Shown here: positions 8,878-18,478 of the stretch, piece by piece
How the letters are laid out: every line of letters starts with the position of its first letter
Position numbering within the stretch: the stretch's first letter is position 1
Assembly (NCBI GenBank): GCA_031266775.1
Contig: JAISAQ010000058.1
Coordinates: 1-33,143, forward strand
Source: Treponema sp.
GTDB lineage: Bacteria; Spirochaetota; Spirochaetia; Treponematales; Breznakiellaceae
Length of the DNA: 33,143 nt
Direction of reading: 5' to 3'
Notes under the pieces: generated by a model
Database searches by the model: none
The model's input: only the letters and a program-made list of their open reading frames with translations
Told to the model about the DNA's origin: nothing
Translations under genes and position numbers: made by a program

Positions 8878-9195
8878 ATGTCTTTCTTGAAGTCCCCCAA
8901 GTTTTTCTGCGAACACTGCGGCGCCGAGGTTGCCCGCAGCGCCAAGGCGTGTCCCCGCTGCGGCCGTTTCTTCGCCTCGGTGCGCTGCCCGGCCTGCGGG
9001 TATACCGGCGCGGAATCGCTCTTTAGAGGCGGCTGTCCTTCCTGCGGGTATTCTTCCGGGGGCCAAAAGCGGGGCCTTTTTCCCTCCGGCAAAAAACCCG
9101 CCCGTTCCGCCCTTCCCCTTCCCCTGTGGATCTACCTTTTTTCCGTTCTTGCCCTGCTGTGCGTGGTTGTACTATTGTATGTTATAATGAAGTGA
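8878..9195 (+). CDS. double zinc-ribbon membrane protein
   Basis: Encodes 105 residues. Two zinc ribbons follow each other: Cys11/14/25/28 (CEHCG...CPRCG) and Cys37/40/53/56 (CPACG...CPSCG). After a basic linker there is one C-terminal membrane helix (about 83-104) with only two residues beyond it, so this is a tail-anchored protein with its zinc domains in the cytoplasm. The only plausible in-frame start is the ATG at 8878; it has no clear Shine-Dalgarno site, so translation may be coupled to the FmdB gene. Function unknown. Confidence 0.75.
   Translation: MSFLKSPKFFCEHCGAEVARSAKACPRCGRFFASVRCPACGYTGAESLFRGGCPSCGYSSGGQKRGLFPSGKKPARSALPLPLWIYLFSVLALLCVVVLLYVIMK
9180..9188 (+). promoter_or_regulatory. 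extended -10 promoter for the alpha-2-macroglobulin gene
   Basis: TG-T-TATAAT is a perfect -10 hexamer (9183-9188) with an extended TG element; no good -35 is visible. It overlaps the last codons of the zinc-ribbon gene, and the predicted transcript begins just before the dispersed hairpin at 9197. Confidence 0.5.
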
Positions 9196-9196
9196 G

Positions 9197-9238
9197 TTGA
9201 GCTTGTTCCAAAACCCGGTTGGTTTTGAAACAGCTTCA
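9197..9238 (+). repeat. dispersed hairpin repeat, copy A
   Basis: The arms are GAGCTTGTTCCAAAAC and GTTTTGAAACAGCTTC around a short loop, giving an imperfect stem of about 17 bp. The same element, in one or other orientation, recurs at 17429, 22098 and about 32974. Here it would form the very 5' end of the alpha-2-macroglobulin mRNA. There is no terminal U-run, so it is not a typical terminator. Confidence 0.7.
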
Positions 9239-9292
9239 GTTTGTTCCGGTTAACGGGCGTGCCGTTTTTATGTTGTTTTTATAAGGGGGGAA

Positions 9293-12200
9293 ATGATGAA
9301 ACAAAGAACCGGTATGGTGTGTGGGGTGTTTTTCGTGCTGGCGCTGATCCTGCCGTCCTGCGGTTCAGGCGGCGCCGTTCCTCCTCCCGATCCAGACATT
9401 GTGACGGCTGTTTCGGCCGGCGTGCTTCCCGCGGACGGAACCATCGAGGTTGTTTTCAGCAATGCCCAGGACAGTTCCGTCCCCCTGTCCCAGGACGCGA
9501 TCCGCATCAGGCCCGCGGTAAAAGGCAGTGTCTCCTGGCAGAGCGATCATGTCCTTGCGTTTACCCCCTCCCGTCCGATGAAGCCGGGAATTCGTTACCA
9601 TGCGGTGGTGAACCTTGCGGGAATCGCCCCCTTCGGGTTTGAATTCGACATACAGATGCCCAGCATAGAGGTGGTCCTTGATCCGGTCCGGGTCACCGAA
9701 ACGGGCGAGGTGATTATTGCCGGTACGCTTAACGGGGCCTCCGGGGCTTCCGCCGCGAAACTCAGGCGCGTGATCAATTCATCGGAACTGGGCCGGCCGG
9801 AATGGACAATCGAAAACGGCGTATGCCGTTTTGTCTTCAGGCCCGTACAGCGGGATAACGCGGCGAGGACGGCGGAAATAACCTGGAACGGAAGCCCTCT
9901 TGGCGCAAAGGAAAAGGGATTTACCACGGTGCAGATCCCCGGCGCCGGGAATTTCGAAATGGTAAACCTTCTACAGACTCCCGAATACCTTGAAGTCTCG
10001 TTCTCCGCGCCGCTCAGGCAGAACCAGGATCTCAGGGGCTTTATTTCCCTTTCGGGCAACACCAGCGTCCGTTATTCCCTTGAAGGCAACGTGGTCCGCA
10101 TATTCGGCGAACAGGGCCGGGAAGGAATTCCCGAAGGCAGCCTTCTTGTGATTCAGGATCTTGAGGATGTAAACGGCAACGTGCTTGTTACCCCCGTTCA
10201 GTACACAGTCGCGGGAAACTGGGAACTGCCGGAGGTGCGTTTTTCCGGTACGGGAACCATACTGCCCACAAGCCAGGGTACTTCCATGGTTATAGAGACC
10301 CGCAATGTGTCGGGGCTGCTCGTTGAGGCCTTCCAGATTTACGGCGACAACATGGTCCAGTTCCTCCAGGTAAACGCCCTTTCGGGCACCGGCGAACTGG
10401 GCCGGGTAGGGGAGCCGGTGTGGACCAAAAGTTTCGATTTTTCCTGGAGCGGCGCGGACAAGAACCGGTGGGTAAGGCGCGGTCTTGATCTTTCCGCCCT
10501 TACGTCAAAATTCCCCGGCGGCATGTTTCACCTGCGCATAAGTTTCAGCCGCCGCCATGTTCAGTATGAATGTACCGCGAACCACGGCGATTTTTCGGAC
10601 CTTGAATTTCCCGGCGATTCGTTTCCTCCGTTTCCCTCTTCAGGCGATCCGGAACAGAGTTACTGGAATTATTACCAGAACAACTACAATGCAAATTACG
10701 ATTTTTACCGTTACCGGAAAGATCCCTGTCATCCGGCCTTTTACATGCACTACGGGGATCACAGCATCGTCAAGGGAAGGAACGTGCTGGTTTCCGATCT
10801 TGGCCTCCTTGCCAAAAGGAGCCTTGAGGGAGACTGGCTCATCGCGGCAAGCAACGTAAGAACCGCGAGGCCTTCCGCCGATACGAACATAGACGTCTTC
10901 AATTTTCAGGGGCGCCTCCTTGCGCGGGTGCGGACCGGGGCCGACGGCTTTGCCGCTCTTCCCGCGTCGCGGATACAGGGAAGCCCCGCCTTTATGCGCG
11001 CCGTAAACAGCCTGGGCACGTCTTTTCTCAAGGTGGGCGATTCCCTTGCCCTTGCGGTCAGCCACTTTGACGTTTCGGGGGACAGGCCCCTTGCCGGACA
11101 GCGCGGGCTTATCTACGGGGAGCGGGGCGTATGGCGGCCGGGGGACGACATCTACCTTACCTTCCTCCTTTCGGACCCCGAGGGAACCCTGCCGGCGTCC
11201 CATCCTGTTTCTTTTGAGCTGGAAGATCCCCGCGGCCGGGTGACAAGCCGGCTTACCTACACATCGTCGGTGGACGGGTTTTATCCCATTGCCGTTTCCA
11301 CCAGGCCCGACGCCCCCACAGGCGACTGGACCGCGAGGGTGCGGGTGGGCGGCGCCGTTTTTCAGAAGAGTCTTAAAATAGAAACGGTGATGCCCAACCG
11401 GCTCAAAATGAACCTCGATTTCGGCGGCGGCGCGTACTTGGACAGCGGCAAAAAGAAAGTCGCCCTGGAGGCGGCATGGCTTTACGGCGCGGTTGCGCCG
11501 GGGCTCAAGTCCGACGTTTCCGTCTCTTTCGGCGACAGAGATACGTCCTTTTCGTCATACGGCGATTATTCCTTCCGCGATCCTTCGCGGTCCGTTTCCC
11601 AGGAACGGCAGATTATTTTTGAAGGGAACCTCGACAAGGGGGGAAAAGCGTCTTTCAACATGGAGCTTAACGCGGGAAGGGCTGTTCCCGGCAAGCTTAA
11701 CGCCCGTTTCCTTACCCGTGTTTTTGAGCCTTCAGGCGTTTTTTCTTCCGAGCAGGTGAGCCTTGAATTCTCCCCCTACAAACGCTATGTGGGGATAAAG
11801 CTCCCCAGGGGGGACGCAAGCCGGAACATGCTTCTTACCGATACCGATCACGCCGCCGACATTATGGTGCTTGACGCGGACGGGAAGCCCGTAACGGAGG
11901 CCGTTGATCTTGAATGCGCCGTCTACAAGCTGTCCTGGAGGTGGTGGTGGGAAAAGGGAACGGGCGAACGGGCCGAATTTGCCTCGGCTCTTTCCAGAAA
12001 CCCGGTAATGAAGGAAACGGTAACCGCCCGTAACGGGAGGGTTTCCTGGAATTTCCGGGTGAAGTACCCCGACTGGGGCCGTTACCTTATAATCGCAAAC
12101 GACCTTTCAGGCGGCCATGCCGGGGCGGCCGTCGTGTATATCGACTGGCCCGGATGGGCGGGAAGGGCGCAGGAAGGGGATCAGGGGTCTTCGGCCATGC

Positions 12201-14830
12201 TGGTCCTTTCCCCCGAAAAGCAGAACTACGAAACGGGAGAAAAAGTCCGCGTTGGTTTTCCTTCCAACAGGGAAGCGGCGGCGCTGGTTACGGTGGAAAA
12301 GGGCGGGCGTATTCTCAGGGAAGAATGGGTAGCCTGTTCGGGCGCGCTTACAAACTATGAATTTACCGCGGAGCCTTCCATGGTTCCCAATGTGTATGTG
12401 CATGTGAGCCTCCTGCAGCCCCATTTGCAGACGCAGAACGATCTTCCCATGCGGTTGTACGGCATAGTGCCGGTGATGGTGGAAGATCCCAGGACGAAGA
12501 TACAGCCCCGTATAGAGGCGGCGGCAAATTGGGAGCCGGAGACGCCTGTTTCCTTCACCGTAAGCGAAACCTCGGGAAGACCCATGGCGTATACGGTGGC
12601 GGTGGTCGACGAGGGGCTTCTTGGCCTTACGCGCTATGCCCTGCCCAATCCCCGGAGCGCCTTTTACACACGGGAAGCCTCGTTCCTCAAATCCTGGGAT
12701 CTGTATCAGGATATTATGGGCGCTTACTCAGGCCAGCTTGAAACGCTCCTTGCGATAGGCGGCGGCGACGATCTGTTTGACGATACCGCCAAGGAGACTC
12801 AGCGTTTTAAGCCCGTGGTCCGTTACTTTGGCCCCTACGAGCTTGCCGCGGGCCAGAGAAAAACCGAAACCTTTACCCTGCCTCCCTACATAGGCGCGTT
12901 GCGCATCATGGTGCTGGCGGCGTCTTCGACAAAGGAGCCCCCGGTTCCCTACAAGTCGGGCCGGGCCTACGGTACCTCTGAAAGGCCGGTTACCGTCTCT
13001 TCGGATCTTATGGTGTTCGGCACCGTTCCCCGTGTTCTTTCTCCGGGGGACGAGGCGGTGATTCCCGTGTCGGTCAATTCCTACAGGGAAGGGGCCCGCC
13101 AGGTGCGGGTAAGCCTTACCGCCGGGGGTGCTGTTCTTGCCGGGGCGGGAACGGCGCTTGTCACCTTTGACAGGCCCGGCGAAAAGATGACGGAATTCCG
13201 CGTAAAGGCCCCCGCCGTTCCCGGCGGGGTGAAGATCAGCGTCAGGGCCGAGTCGGACGGGCTCAAAACGGCCAGCCATGTAACGGATCTTGAAGTGCGT
13301 TCTACCGCCATTCCTGTTGCCAAAACGGCGGTGGGCCTCCTTTCGCCTGGGGAAACCTGGGAAGGAACCCTTGCCTTTCCCGGAGAGGCGGGAACGAATA
13401 CCGGAACCTTTGAATTTTCGCGGCTTCCGCCCCTCAACCTTGAGGCCCGCCTTAAATTCCTCATTGCCTATCCGCACGGCTGTATAGAACAGACCACGAG
13501 CGCCGCTTTTCCCCAGTTGTACCTTGACCGGGCGCTTACCCTTGACTCCGGCCGGGCCGGGGAGATCAAAACCAACATAGCCGCCGGCATAGAGCGGCTG
13601 GCCGGTTTTCAGGTCCCGTCGGGCGGCTTTTCCTACTGGCCGGACGGCGGGGAGGCCAACGACTGGGGAACCACTTACGCGGGCCATTTCCTTGTTGAGG
13701 CCAAACGCGCAGGTTACGCGGTGCCCGCCGATCTTTTGAGCCGCTGGGCACAGTACCAGAAAAACAGGGCCGGCCTCTGGCAGGCCAGGGAGGGAAACGA
13801 CGCGGCGCAGGCCTACCGCCTTTACACCCTTGCCCTTGCCGGCGAGGCGGATCTTGGCTCCATGAACCGGCTCCGCGAACAGCGGGAATTAAGCCCGCAG
13901 GCACTCTGGCGGCTTGCCGCCGCGTACTGGTACTCGGGCCAGCGCGACACCGCGAGGACCATGGTGCGAAGCCTTGACACCCGTCTTCCCGAATACCGCG
14001 AACTTTCAGGCACTTTCGGGTCCTCCCTCCGGGATAAGGCGATGATCCTTGAAACCCTGGTCCTACTTGAAGACACGGGAAGGAGCAAGGCCCTCTTTGA
14101 GGAAATCGCCGCCGCCCTTTCCGCGGAAACATGGCTTTCCACACAGGAGACCGCCTATGCCCTTATCGCGGCGGTTCCCTACATGAAGGGCCAGGAAGGC
14201 GGAACCATTACAGTGGAGGCTTCCGCCGCGGGCCGCAGCGGAAGCGCGGCCTTCACTTCGCCTGTTCATCAGCTTGTCATGGGGGATCTTCCGGGAACTT
14301 CCGGGCCTTACCGCGCCGTCAACCGTTCGCGATCTCCCGTGTATGTCCGCATCACGGTGCGGGGGACCCCCTCCGAAGGTTCGGAGCCGGCCATGGCCGA
14401 GGGCCTTGCCCTTACGGTTGAATACCGGGACGCCGATGGAAAGGCGGTGAATCCTTCCGCCGTTAAAACTGGCGATGATATGGAAGTGCGGGTTACGGTG
14501 AAGAACAACACCTACCAGAAGGTTTCCGAAATAGCCCTGGTGCATCCGCTTCCGGCTTCCTGGGAGATCATCAACTACCGGCTGGGCGGGGAAGATTCAG
14601 ATTCCTCTTCGTCCGTTTCGCAGTTCAAGTATCAGGACATACGGGACGACCGGGTGATGACCTATTTTGATCTGGAGCGCGGGGCCGAAAAGACCGTATC
14701 CTTTATGATCAACAAAACCTACGGGGGAAATTATTTCCAGCCGGCCGTGCACGCCTATGCCATGTACGATGAATCGATACGGGCTCTTGTGCCGGGCCTG
14801 CGTCCGGCAAACGTCCCGGACAATAGGTGA
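9293..14830 (+). CDS. bacterial alpha-2-macroglobulin-like lipoprotein
   Basis: Encodes 1845 residues, within the usual 1600-2000 range of bacterial alpha-2-macroglobulins (YfhM class). AAGGGGGG precedes the tandem ATGATG start. A lipoprotein signal ends at L-P-S-C (Cys23). The body shows repeated macroglobulin (MG) beta-sandwich domains, the bait and A2M regions around 1100-1250 (e.g. TVAVVDEGLLGLTRY), and the thioester motif Gly-Cys1397-Ile-Glu-Gln1400 in PHGCIEQT, followed by the alpha-helical thioester-domain toroid with GGFSYWPDG. The C-terminal receptor-like domain follows. By family knowledge it traps attacking proteases covalently at the cell envelope. It overlaps the pbpC start (GTGA), the conserved pairing in which PBP1C would repair peptidoglycan breaches. 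The intact CxEQ suggests active trapping. Confidence 0.95.
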   Translation: MMKQRTGMVCGVFFVLALILPSCGSGGAVPPPDPDIVTAVSAGVLPADGTIEVVFSNAQDSSVPLSQDAIRIRPAVKGSVSWQSDHVLAFTPSRPMKPGIRYHAVVNLAGIAPFGFEFDIQMPSIEVVLDPVRVTETGEVIIAGTLNGASGASAAKLRRVINSSELGRPEWTIENGVCRFVFRPVQRDNAARTAEITWNGSPLGAKEKGFTTVQIPGAGNFEMVNLLQTPEYLEVSFSAPLRQNQDLRGFISLSGNTSVRYSLEGNVVRIFGEQGREGIPEGSLLVIQDLEDVNGNVLVTPVQYTVAGNWELPEVRFSGTGTILPTSQGTSMVIETRNVSGLLVEAFQIYGDNMVQFLQVNALSGTGELGRVGEPVWTKSFDFSWSGADKNRWVRRGLDLSALTSKFPGGMFHLRISFSRRHVQYECTANHGDFSDLEFPGDSFPPFPSSGDPEQSYWNYYQNNYNANYDFYRYRKDPCHPAFYMHYGDHSIVKGRNVLVSDLGLLAKRSLEGDWLIAASNVRTARPSADTNIDVFNFQGRLLARVRTGADGFAALPASRIQGSPAFMRAVNSLGTSFLKVGDSLALAVSHFDVSGDRPLAGQRGLIYGERGVWRPGDDIYLTFLLSDPEGTLPASHPVSFELEDPRGRVTSRLTYTSSVDGFYPIAVSTRPDAPTGDWTARVRVGGAVFQKSLKIETVMPNRLKMNLDFGGGAYLDSGKKKVALEAAWLYGAVAPGLKSDVSVSFGDRDTSFSSYGDYSFRDPSRSVSQERQIIFEGNLDKGGKASFNMELNAGRAVPGKLNARFLTRVFEPSGVFSSEQVSLEFSPYKRYVGIKLPRGDASRNMLLTDTDHAADIMVLDADGKPVTEAVDLECAVYKLSWRWWWEKGTGERAEFASALSRNPVMKETVTARNGRVSWNFRVKYPDWGRYLIIANDLSGGHAGAAVVYIDWPGWAGRAQEGDQGSSAMLVLSPEKQNYETGEKVRVGFPSNREAAALVTVEKGGRILREEWVACSGALTNYEFTAEPSMVPNVYVHVSLLQPHLQTQNDLPMRLYGIVPVMVEDPRTKIQPRIEAAANWEPETPVSFTVSETSGRPMAYTVAVVDEGLLGLTRYALPNPRSAFYTREASFLKSWDLYQDIMGAYSGQLETLLAIGGGDDLFDDTAKETQRFKPVVRYFGPYELAAGQRKTETFTLPPYIGALRIMVLAASSTKEPPVPYKSGRAYGTSERPVTVSSDLMVFGTVPRVLSPGDEAVIPVSVNSYREGARQVRVSLTAGGAVLAGAGTALVTFDRPGEKMTEFRVKAPAVPGGVKISVRAESDGLKTASHVTDLEVRSTAIPVAKTAVGLLSPGETWEGTLAFPGEAGTNTGTFEFSRLPPLNLEARLKFLIAYPHGCIEQTTSAAFPQLYLDRALTLDSGRAGEIKTNIAAGIERLAGFQVPSGGFSYWPDGGEANDWGTTYAGHFLVEAKRAGYAVPADLLSRWAQYQKNRAGLWQAREGNDAAQAYRLYTLALAGEADLGSMNRLREQRELSPQALWRLAAAYWYSGQRDTARTMVRSLDTRLPEYRELSGTFGSSLRDKAMILETLVLLEDTGRSKALFEEIAAALSAETWLSTQETAYALIAAVPYMKGQEGGTITVEASAAGRSGSAAFTSPVHQLVMGDLPGTSGPYRAVNRSRSPVYVRITVRGTPSEGSEPAMAEGLALTVEYRDADGKAVNPSAVKTGDDMEVRVTVKNNTYQKVSEIALVHPLPASWEIINYRLGGEDSDSSSSVSQFKYQDIRDDRVMTYFDLERGAEKTVSFMINKTYGGNYFQPAVHAYAMYDESIRALVPGLRPANVPDNR

Positions 14831-17385
14831 CATTCCGGGGGCGGGGCGGCGTTGTTTGTTTTTGGATGATGATAATTGCCGCCGTAACAGGCGGCCTTAA
14901 AGGCGCCGTTTCCGCCCTGCGGGATCGAAAGGGCCGCCGGAGGGCGCGGCGCTGTGTGTACCTTTCGTCCTTCCTCACGCTCTTCACCATGTTTCTCATC
15001 TCTCTTCCCGATCCGCTTTTTGAGGTTTACTATTCGCCCGTGCTTCGGGACAGGGAGGGCCGTCTTCTTGGCGCCATGGTTGCCCTTGACGGCCAGTGGC
15101 GTTTTCCGCCGGGGGAGAACGTCAATGAAAAATTTGCCGCCGCCCTTATCGAGGCTGAAGACAGGCGTTTTACCCGGCACCCGGGCGTCGATCCCGCGGC
15201 GGTTTTCCGCGCTCTGGTTCAGAACATCCGGGCGGGAAGGGTCGTCTCGGGCGGCTCGACCCTGACCATGCAGACCGTCCGCCTTATGCGGCCTCTTTCG
15301 CGCCGGAGCGTTCCCGAAAAGATCACCGAGGCTGTTCTTGCCCTGCGCCTGGAACTGGGAAGATCCAAGGACGAGATCCTCGCCCTTTACAGTGCGAACG
15401 CCCCCTTCGGGGCAAATGTTGTGGGGCTTGAGGCCGCTTCATGGCGCTGGTTTGGAAGATCCTCCGGGGAACTTTCCTGGGCGGAAGCGGCGGTTCTCGC
15501 GGTGCTTCCCAACGGGCCGGGCCTCATACACCCCGGCCGGAACCGGGATCTTCTCGGGGAAAAGCGGGACGCTCTTCTGGAACGCCTGTTCAGGAAGGGG
15601 CTCTTTGACGAAGAAACCCTTTTCCTTGCCAGGGCCGAGCCCCTTCCCGGCGAGCCCCTTCCCCTTCCCCAGCTTGCCCCGCATCTGCTTGCCCGGCTTG
15701 TCGGGGAAGCGGGGGGAACGGGGATGTTTAGAAGCGGCCGCTTTACAGGCGAGGGCGGCGGCGGTTCCGCTTCCCGCGCGGGGGCCTTCCGTACGGAGCC
15801 CTTTATTACCACGCTGGATGGGGATTTGCAGGAACGCGCCGCGGCCATCATGAGCCGCGCCCAAAGCCGTTTTTCGGGAAACGGGATAATGAACGGCGCC
15901 TGTCTTGTCATGGATACCGCCTCGGGGGAGATCGCCGCCTATGTCGGAAATACCGGTTCGGCTTCAAAAGACGTGGACATCGTTACCGCCTCCCGCAGTT
16001 CCGGGAGTATACTCAAGCCCTTTCTGTATGCCGCCATGCTTGATTCGGGGGATATTCTTCCTTCTTCCCTTGTCAGCGACATTCCCACAAGAATAGGAAG
16101 CTACGGCCCGGAAAACATTACCCGTACTTATTTGGGGGCGGTCCCCGCCGGCGAGGCGCTGGCCCGTTCACTCAATGTGCCCGCGGTACGCTCGCTCAGG
16201 GTATACGGGGTGGAACGTTTTGCCCGTTTTCTTAAAAGCCTTGGCGTCGGCACTCTGTTCCGTCCCGCCGCCGAATACGGGCTTCCCCTCATCCTTGGCG
16301 GCGCCGAGGTGAACCTCTGGGAAATGACGGGACTGTATGGGGGCCTTGCCCGCTCGGTAAACGCCCGGGATCCCGCCTTTTTTCCGCCCTCCGTTTTTCC
16401 CCGGAAAGAAACGGAATCTTCTTCCGGCCGGAGCGGAAACACCCTGGCGGGCCGCCCTCCTGTTTCTCCGGGGGCCGCCTGGCTTACCCTTGAGGCGCTT
16501 GCCTTCGCGGCCCGGCCCGGCGAGGAAGCCCAGTGGCAGGAATACGCCGGTTCAAGGCGCATAGCGTGGAAAACGGGAACCAGTTTCGGCAGCAGGGACG
16601 CCTGGGCCATAGGCGTGCGGCCCGACTGGACCGTCGCTGTGTGGATAGGAAACGCGTCGGGCGAAGGAAGGGCCGAACTGCGCAGCGCCCTTACCGCCTC
16701 CCCTGTGCTGTTTGAACTTTTTTCGGCCTTGGGCTCGGGCCCGCTTTCCAATGTTACGGCGGCAAGGCGGGAAGGCGCGTGGTTTCCCCAGCCGGCTTCC
16801 CGTCTTAAAAGCGCCGAAGTCTGCTCCTTTTCGGGCTTTCCCGCGGGCCCCGACTGCCGTACCGTAAAAACGGTGAGCGTGCCGGCTGGCGCCCCGCCGC
16901 ATAATCCCTGTCCGTACTGTGTCAGGATCATTGTCAACGAGGAGGAAAATCTCCGCGTAGACAGGGAAAGCGCCCAAGGCCCTGTAAAGGAAATGGCCTG
17001 GTTTGTTCTTCCCCCGGCCGAAGAATGGTACTTCAGGCGGTGGAATCTTGACTACAGGCCCCTTCCCCCGGCGGAAAACAACCGTGCGGAAGGGGCCCTT
17101 CCCCTTGCCCTCTTTAACCCCGGCGAAGGAAGCCAGGTCTACGTTCCCCGCGAACTTGATGGCAGCGAAGGGCGTATCGTTTTTTCCGCCGCCCACCGTG
17201 AAAACACCGCCCGTATCTACTGGCACCTGGACGGTGTTTATCTGGGGGAAAGTTCCGTTTTCCACGAAATGGAAGCCCGGCCCGCTCCGGGCTTTCACAC
17301 CCTTACCCTGGTTGACGGCGCGGGCAATATCATCATCCGCCGTTTCGAGGTGCCCGCGGCGGCCGGCGAAGAAAGCGCCGATTAA
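14827..17385 (+). CDS. pbpC: penicillin-binding protein 1C
   Basis: Encodes 852 residues from a GTG that overlaps the preceding stop (GTGA); a later in-frame ATG (about 14866) is possible. One N-terminal membrane helix (about 45-60) precedes the GT51 glycosyltransferase domain with the catalytic E111-D-x-x-F-x-x-H motif and GGSTLTMQ. The transpeptidase domain has S394-I-L-K397 (SxxK), SLN as the SxN motif and K582-T-G584. The C-terminal 90 residues match the BiPBP_C domain found in PBP1C (ALFNPGEGSQVYVPRE onward). It polymerises and, in principle, cross-links peptidoglycan on the outer face of the inner membrane. Coupling with the alpha-2-macroglobulin gene suggests a common envelope defence/repair unit. 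A CCGCG/CGCGG hairpin follows the stop. Confidence 0.95.
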   Translation: MTFRGRGGVVCFWMMIIAAVTGGLKGAVSALRDRKGRRRARRCVYLSSFLTLFTMFLISLPDPLFEVYYSPVLRDREGRLLGAMVALDGQWRFPPGENVNEKFAAALIEAEDRRFTRHPGVDPAAVFRALVQNIRAGRVVSGGSTLTMQTVRLMRPLSRRSVPEKITEAVLALRLELGRSKDEILALYSANAPFGANVVGLEAASWRWFGRSSGELSWAEAAVLAVLPNGPGLIHPGRNRDLLGEKRDALLERLFRKGLFDEETLFLARAEPLPGEPLPLPQLAPHLLARLVGEAGGTGMFRSGRFTGEGGGGSASRAGAFRTEPFITTLDGDLQERAAAIMSRAQSRFSGNGIMNGACLVMDTASGEIAAYVGNTGSASKDVDIVTASRSSGSILKPFLYAAMLDSGDILPSSLVSDIPTRIGSYGPENITRTYLGAVPAGEALARSLNVPAVRSLRVYGVERFARFLKSLGVGTLFRPAAEYGLPLILGGAEVNLWEMTGLYGGLARSVNARDPAFFPPSVFPRKETESSSGRSGNTLAGRPPVSPGAAWLTLEALAFAARPGEEAQWQEYAGSRRIAWKTGTSFGSRDAWAIGVRPDWTVAVWIGNASGEGRAELRSALTASPVLFELFSALGSGPLSNVTAARREGAWFPQPASRLKSAEVCSFSGFPAGPDCRTVKTVSVPAGAPPHNPCPYCVRIIVNEEENLRVDRESAQGPVKEMAWFVLPPAEEWYFRRWNLDYRPLPPAENNRAEGALPLALFNPGEGSQVYVPRELDGSEGRIVFSAAHRENTARIYWHLDGVYLGESSVFHEMEARPAPGFHTLTLVDGAGNIIIRRFEVPAAAGEESAD

Positions 17386-17403
17386 CCCGCGGCTAATCGC
17401 GGA

Positions 17404-17416
17404 GTTATGCGAAATA
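17404..17416 (+). other. attC-type core site at the left edge of the island
   Basis: GTTATGCGAAAT occurs just where GC-rich pbpC-side DNA gives way to AT-rich DNA. The same core, GTTATGCGAA, recurs at 18618 and, inverted, at 19472-19481. In integron arrays the R' core (GTTRRRY) of one attC lies directly before the next cassette, which fits this position. The core deviates from the strict consensus at one base. Confidence 0.35.
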
Positions 17417-17428
17417 CCGCCAAAAGTA

Positions 17429-17469
17429 TTGAGGCTGTTTCAAAACTTCAGTTTTTGGAACAAGCTCTA
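17429..17469 (-). repeat. dispersed hairpin repeat, copy B
   Basis: On the minus strand this reads GAGCTTGTTCCAAAAAC, a short loop, then GTTTTGAAACAGCCTC, so it is copy A in the opposite orientation. Like copy C it is flanked by TATT on the left and CTCTATT on the right, which marks the element's ends. The following -35 box begins at its right edge. Confidence 0.7.
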
Positions 17470-17498
17470 TTGACAAATATTTCAAGAAATGATGGTAT
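17470..17498 (+). promoter_or_regulatory. promoter of the first island gene (leaderless)
   Basis: A consensus TTGACA (17470-17475), 17-base spacer and TGGTAT (17493-17498). The ATG at 17505 begins 7 bases past the -10, where transcription should start, and there is no Shine-Dalgarno sequence. This predicts a leaderless mRNA. Confidence 0.5.
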
Positions 17499-17504
17499 CC
17501 TGAC

Positions 17505-18203
17505 ATGAAGTCCGGATATTTCATTTTTTTGTTTTTTGCTTTCGTTGTTGATGTTTCATTCGGTCTTGATATAAATGTTAATATGGGTACTATTTTGAAA
17601 GGTTATTTTGAAGGACCTGATGCAAAATGCACTATTTACTTTAACATGGAATTTCCTGATAATTTATATGTAAATAATTCAAACGAATCAATCAAACGCC
17701 TTAAAGTTATTTGTGATGATTGGGAAGACTATGCCGAATATTATGAGAACGAAGAAGAACCGGACATCATGACGAAATATCCATTTTTTGTAGCTGGAAA
17801 ACTGGTATTGGAAAATCAAGACGAAACCGGATCGGGAATGGCATTGAAAATTATTGATATGATTTTGGAATATGATGATTATAGTGAACGCGGTCTTGAT
17901 TTTCAAAATATGCGAAACTGTGTTTTTGACGAGTTTCTTGTAGAAGGAGAATTGTTTTATGTTACCAGGCCGTTTGGCGGTTTTTATATGAAAATATATG
18001 GAAAACTTGTAGCAATCCATGTAAACGACTATCTCCTCAATAATTTCAAAGAAATTTTTGAAAGAGATATTTCAGCAAACATTAAAGGTGATTTTATAGT
18101 AAGACGGATAGGAAGCGGGCATGGAACTTTTTACGATGAAGACGATGATTGGACTTTCACATTAGGATATGGTTTATATGTTATCGTGAATTATAGAGAT
18201 TAA
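17505..18203 (+). CDS. exported protein of unknown function (cassette gene)
   Basis: Encodes 232 residues. The first 20 residues are a Sec signal peptide (one Lys, then a Phe/Val/Leu-rich core ending V-S-F-G), so the protein should be exported. The mature part is acidic, rich in Asp, Glu, Asn, Tyr and Phe, and predicted mainly beta; it has two or three cysteines and no recognised motif. Base composition is much more AT-rich than pbpC upstream or amrS downstream, which marks it as acquired. It lies between an attC-type core (17404) and a full attC-like palindrome (18216-18415), as a gene cassette would, and has its own promoter. No homologue is recognised. Confidence 0.7.
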   Translation: MKSGYFIFLFFAFVVDVSFGLDINVNMGTILKGYFEGPDAKCTIYFNMEFPDNLYVNNSNESIKRLKVICDDWEDYAEYYENEEEPDIMTKYPFFVAGKLVLENQDETGSGMALKIIDMILEYDDYSERGLDFQNMRNCVFDEFLVEGELFYVTRPFGGFYMKIYGKLVAIHVNDYLLNNFKEIFERDISANIKGDFIVRRIGSGHGTFYDEDDDWTFTLGYGLYVIVNYRD

Positions 18204-18215
18204 CAATTGCTATTG

Positions 18216-18415
18216 CGCATAATGTTCCGGCTGTTTACGATGTTTTGGCGGCCCGAATAAGGGCTTTGCATAGCAAAGACCAGGGCTGGCAAAATGCGGG
18301 TGGAGTGAGCCGTGGGAATAGAGCGTAGCGGAATAACCTGGCCGACTGGAACCCCGAGCCGCCTATTGGCCCGGTAAGGCCCACAGGACAAAAAAGCGTA
18401 AACAGTCCTTATACG
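18216..18415 (+). other. attC-like imperfect palindrome
   Basis: The left end has CGCATAAT (18216-18223) and CTGTTTACG (18231-18239). The right end has the complements CGTAAACAG (18397-18405) and TTATACG (18409-18415), with unequal spacers between the two boxes. This is the R''-L''...L'-R' layout of an integron attC site, with extra bases on one side. At 200 bp it is longer than most attC sites. The interior also holds smaller GC-rich palindromes. The right half (18354-18405) is repeated inverted at 19486-19537 with 50 of 52 bases identical. Confidence 0.4.
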
Positions 18416-18478
18416 AAGTGGGGGCCATACACCAATTTTTTATTTAAATGTAATTATTTGTACCATTACAATTATTTA

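Noticed and set aside
9197-9238. Dispersed hairpin A as a terminator for the zinc-ribbon gene.
   Set aside because: No U-run after the stem, and the same element lies downstream of promoters at copies A and C.
12728-13687. A long minus-strand open frame inside the alpha-2-macroglobulin gene.
   Set aside because: Very Arg/Gly/Pro-rich as expected from reading GC-rich codons backwards; lies over the conserved thioester domain.
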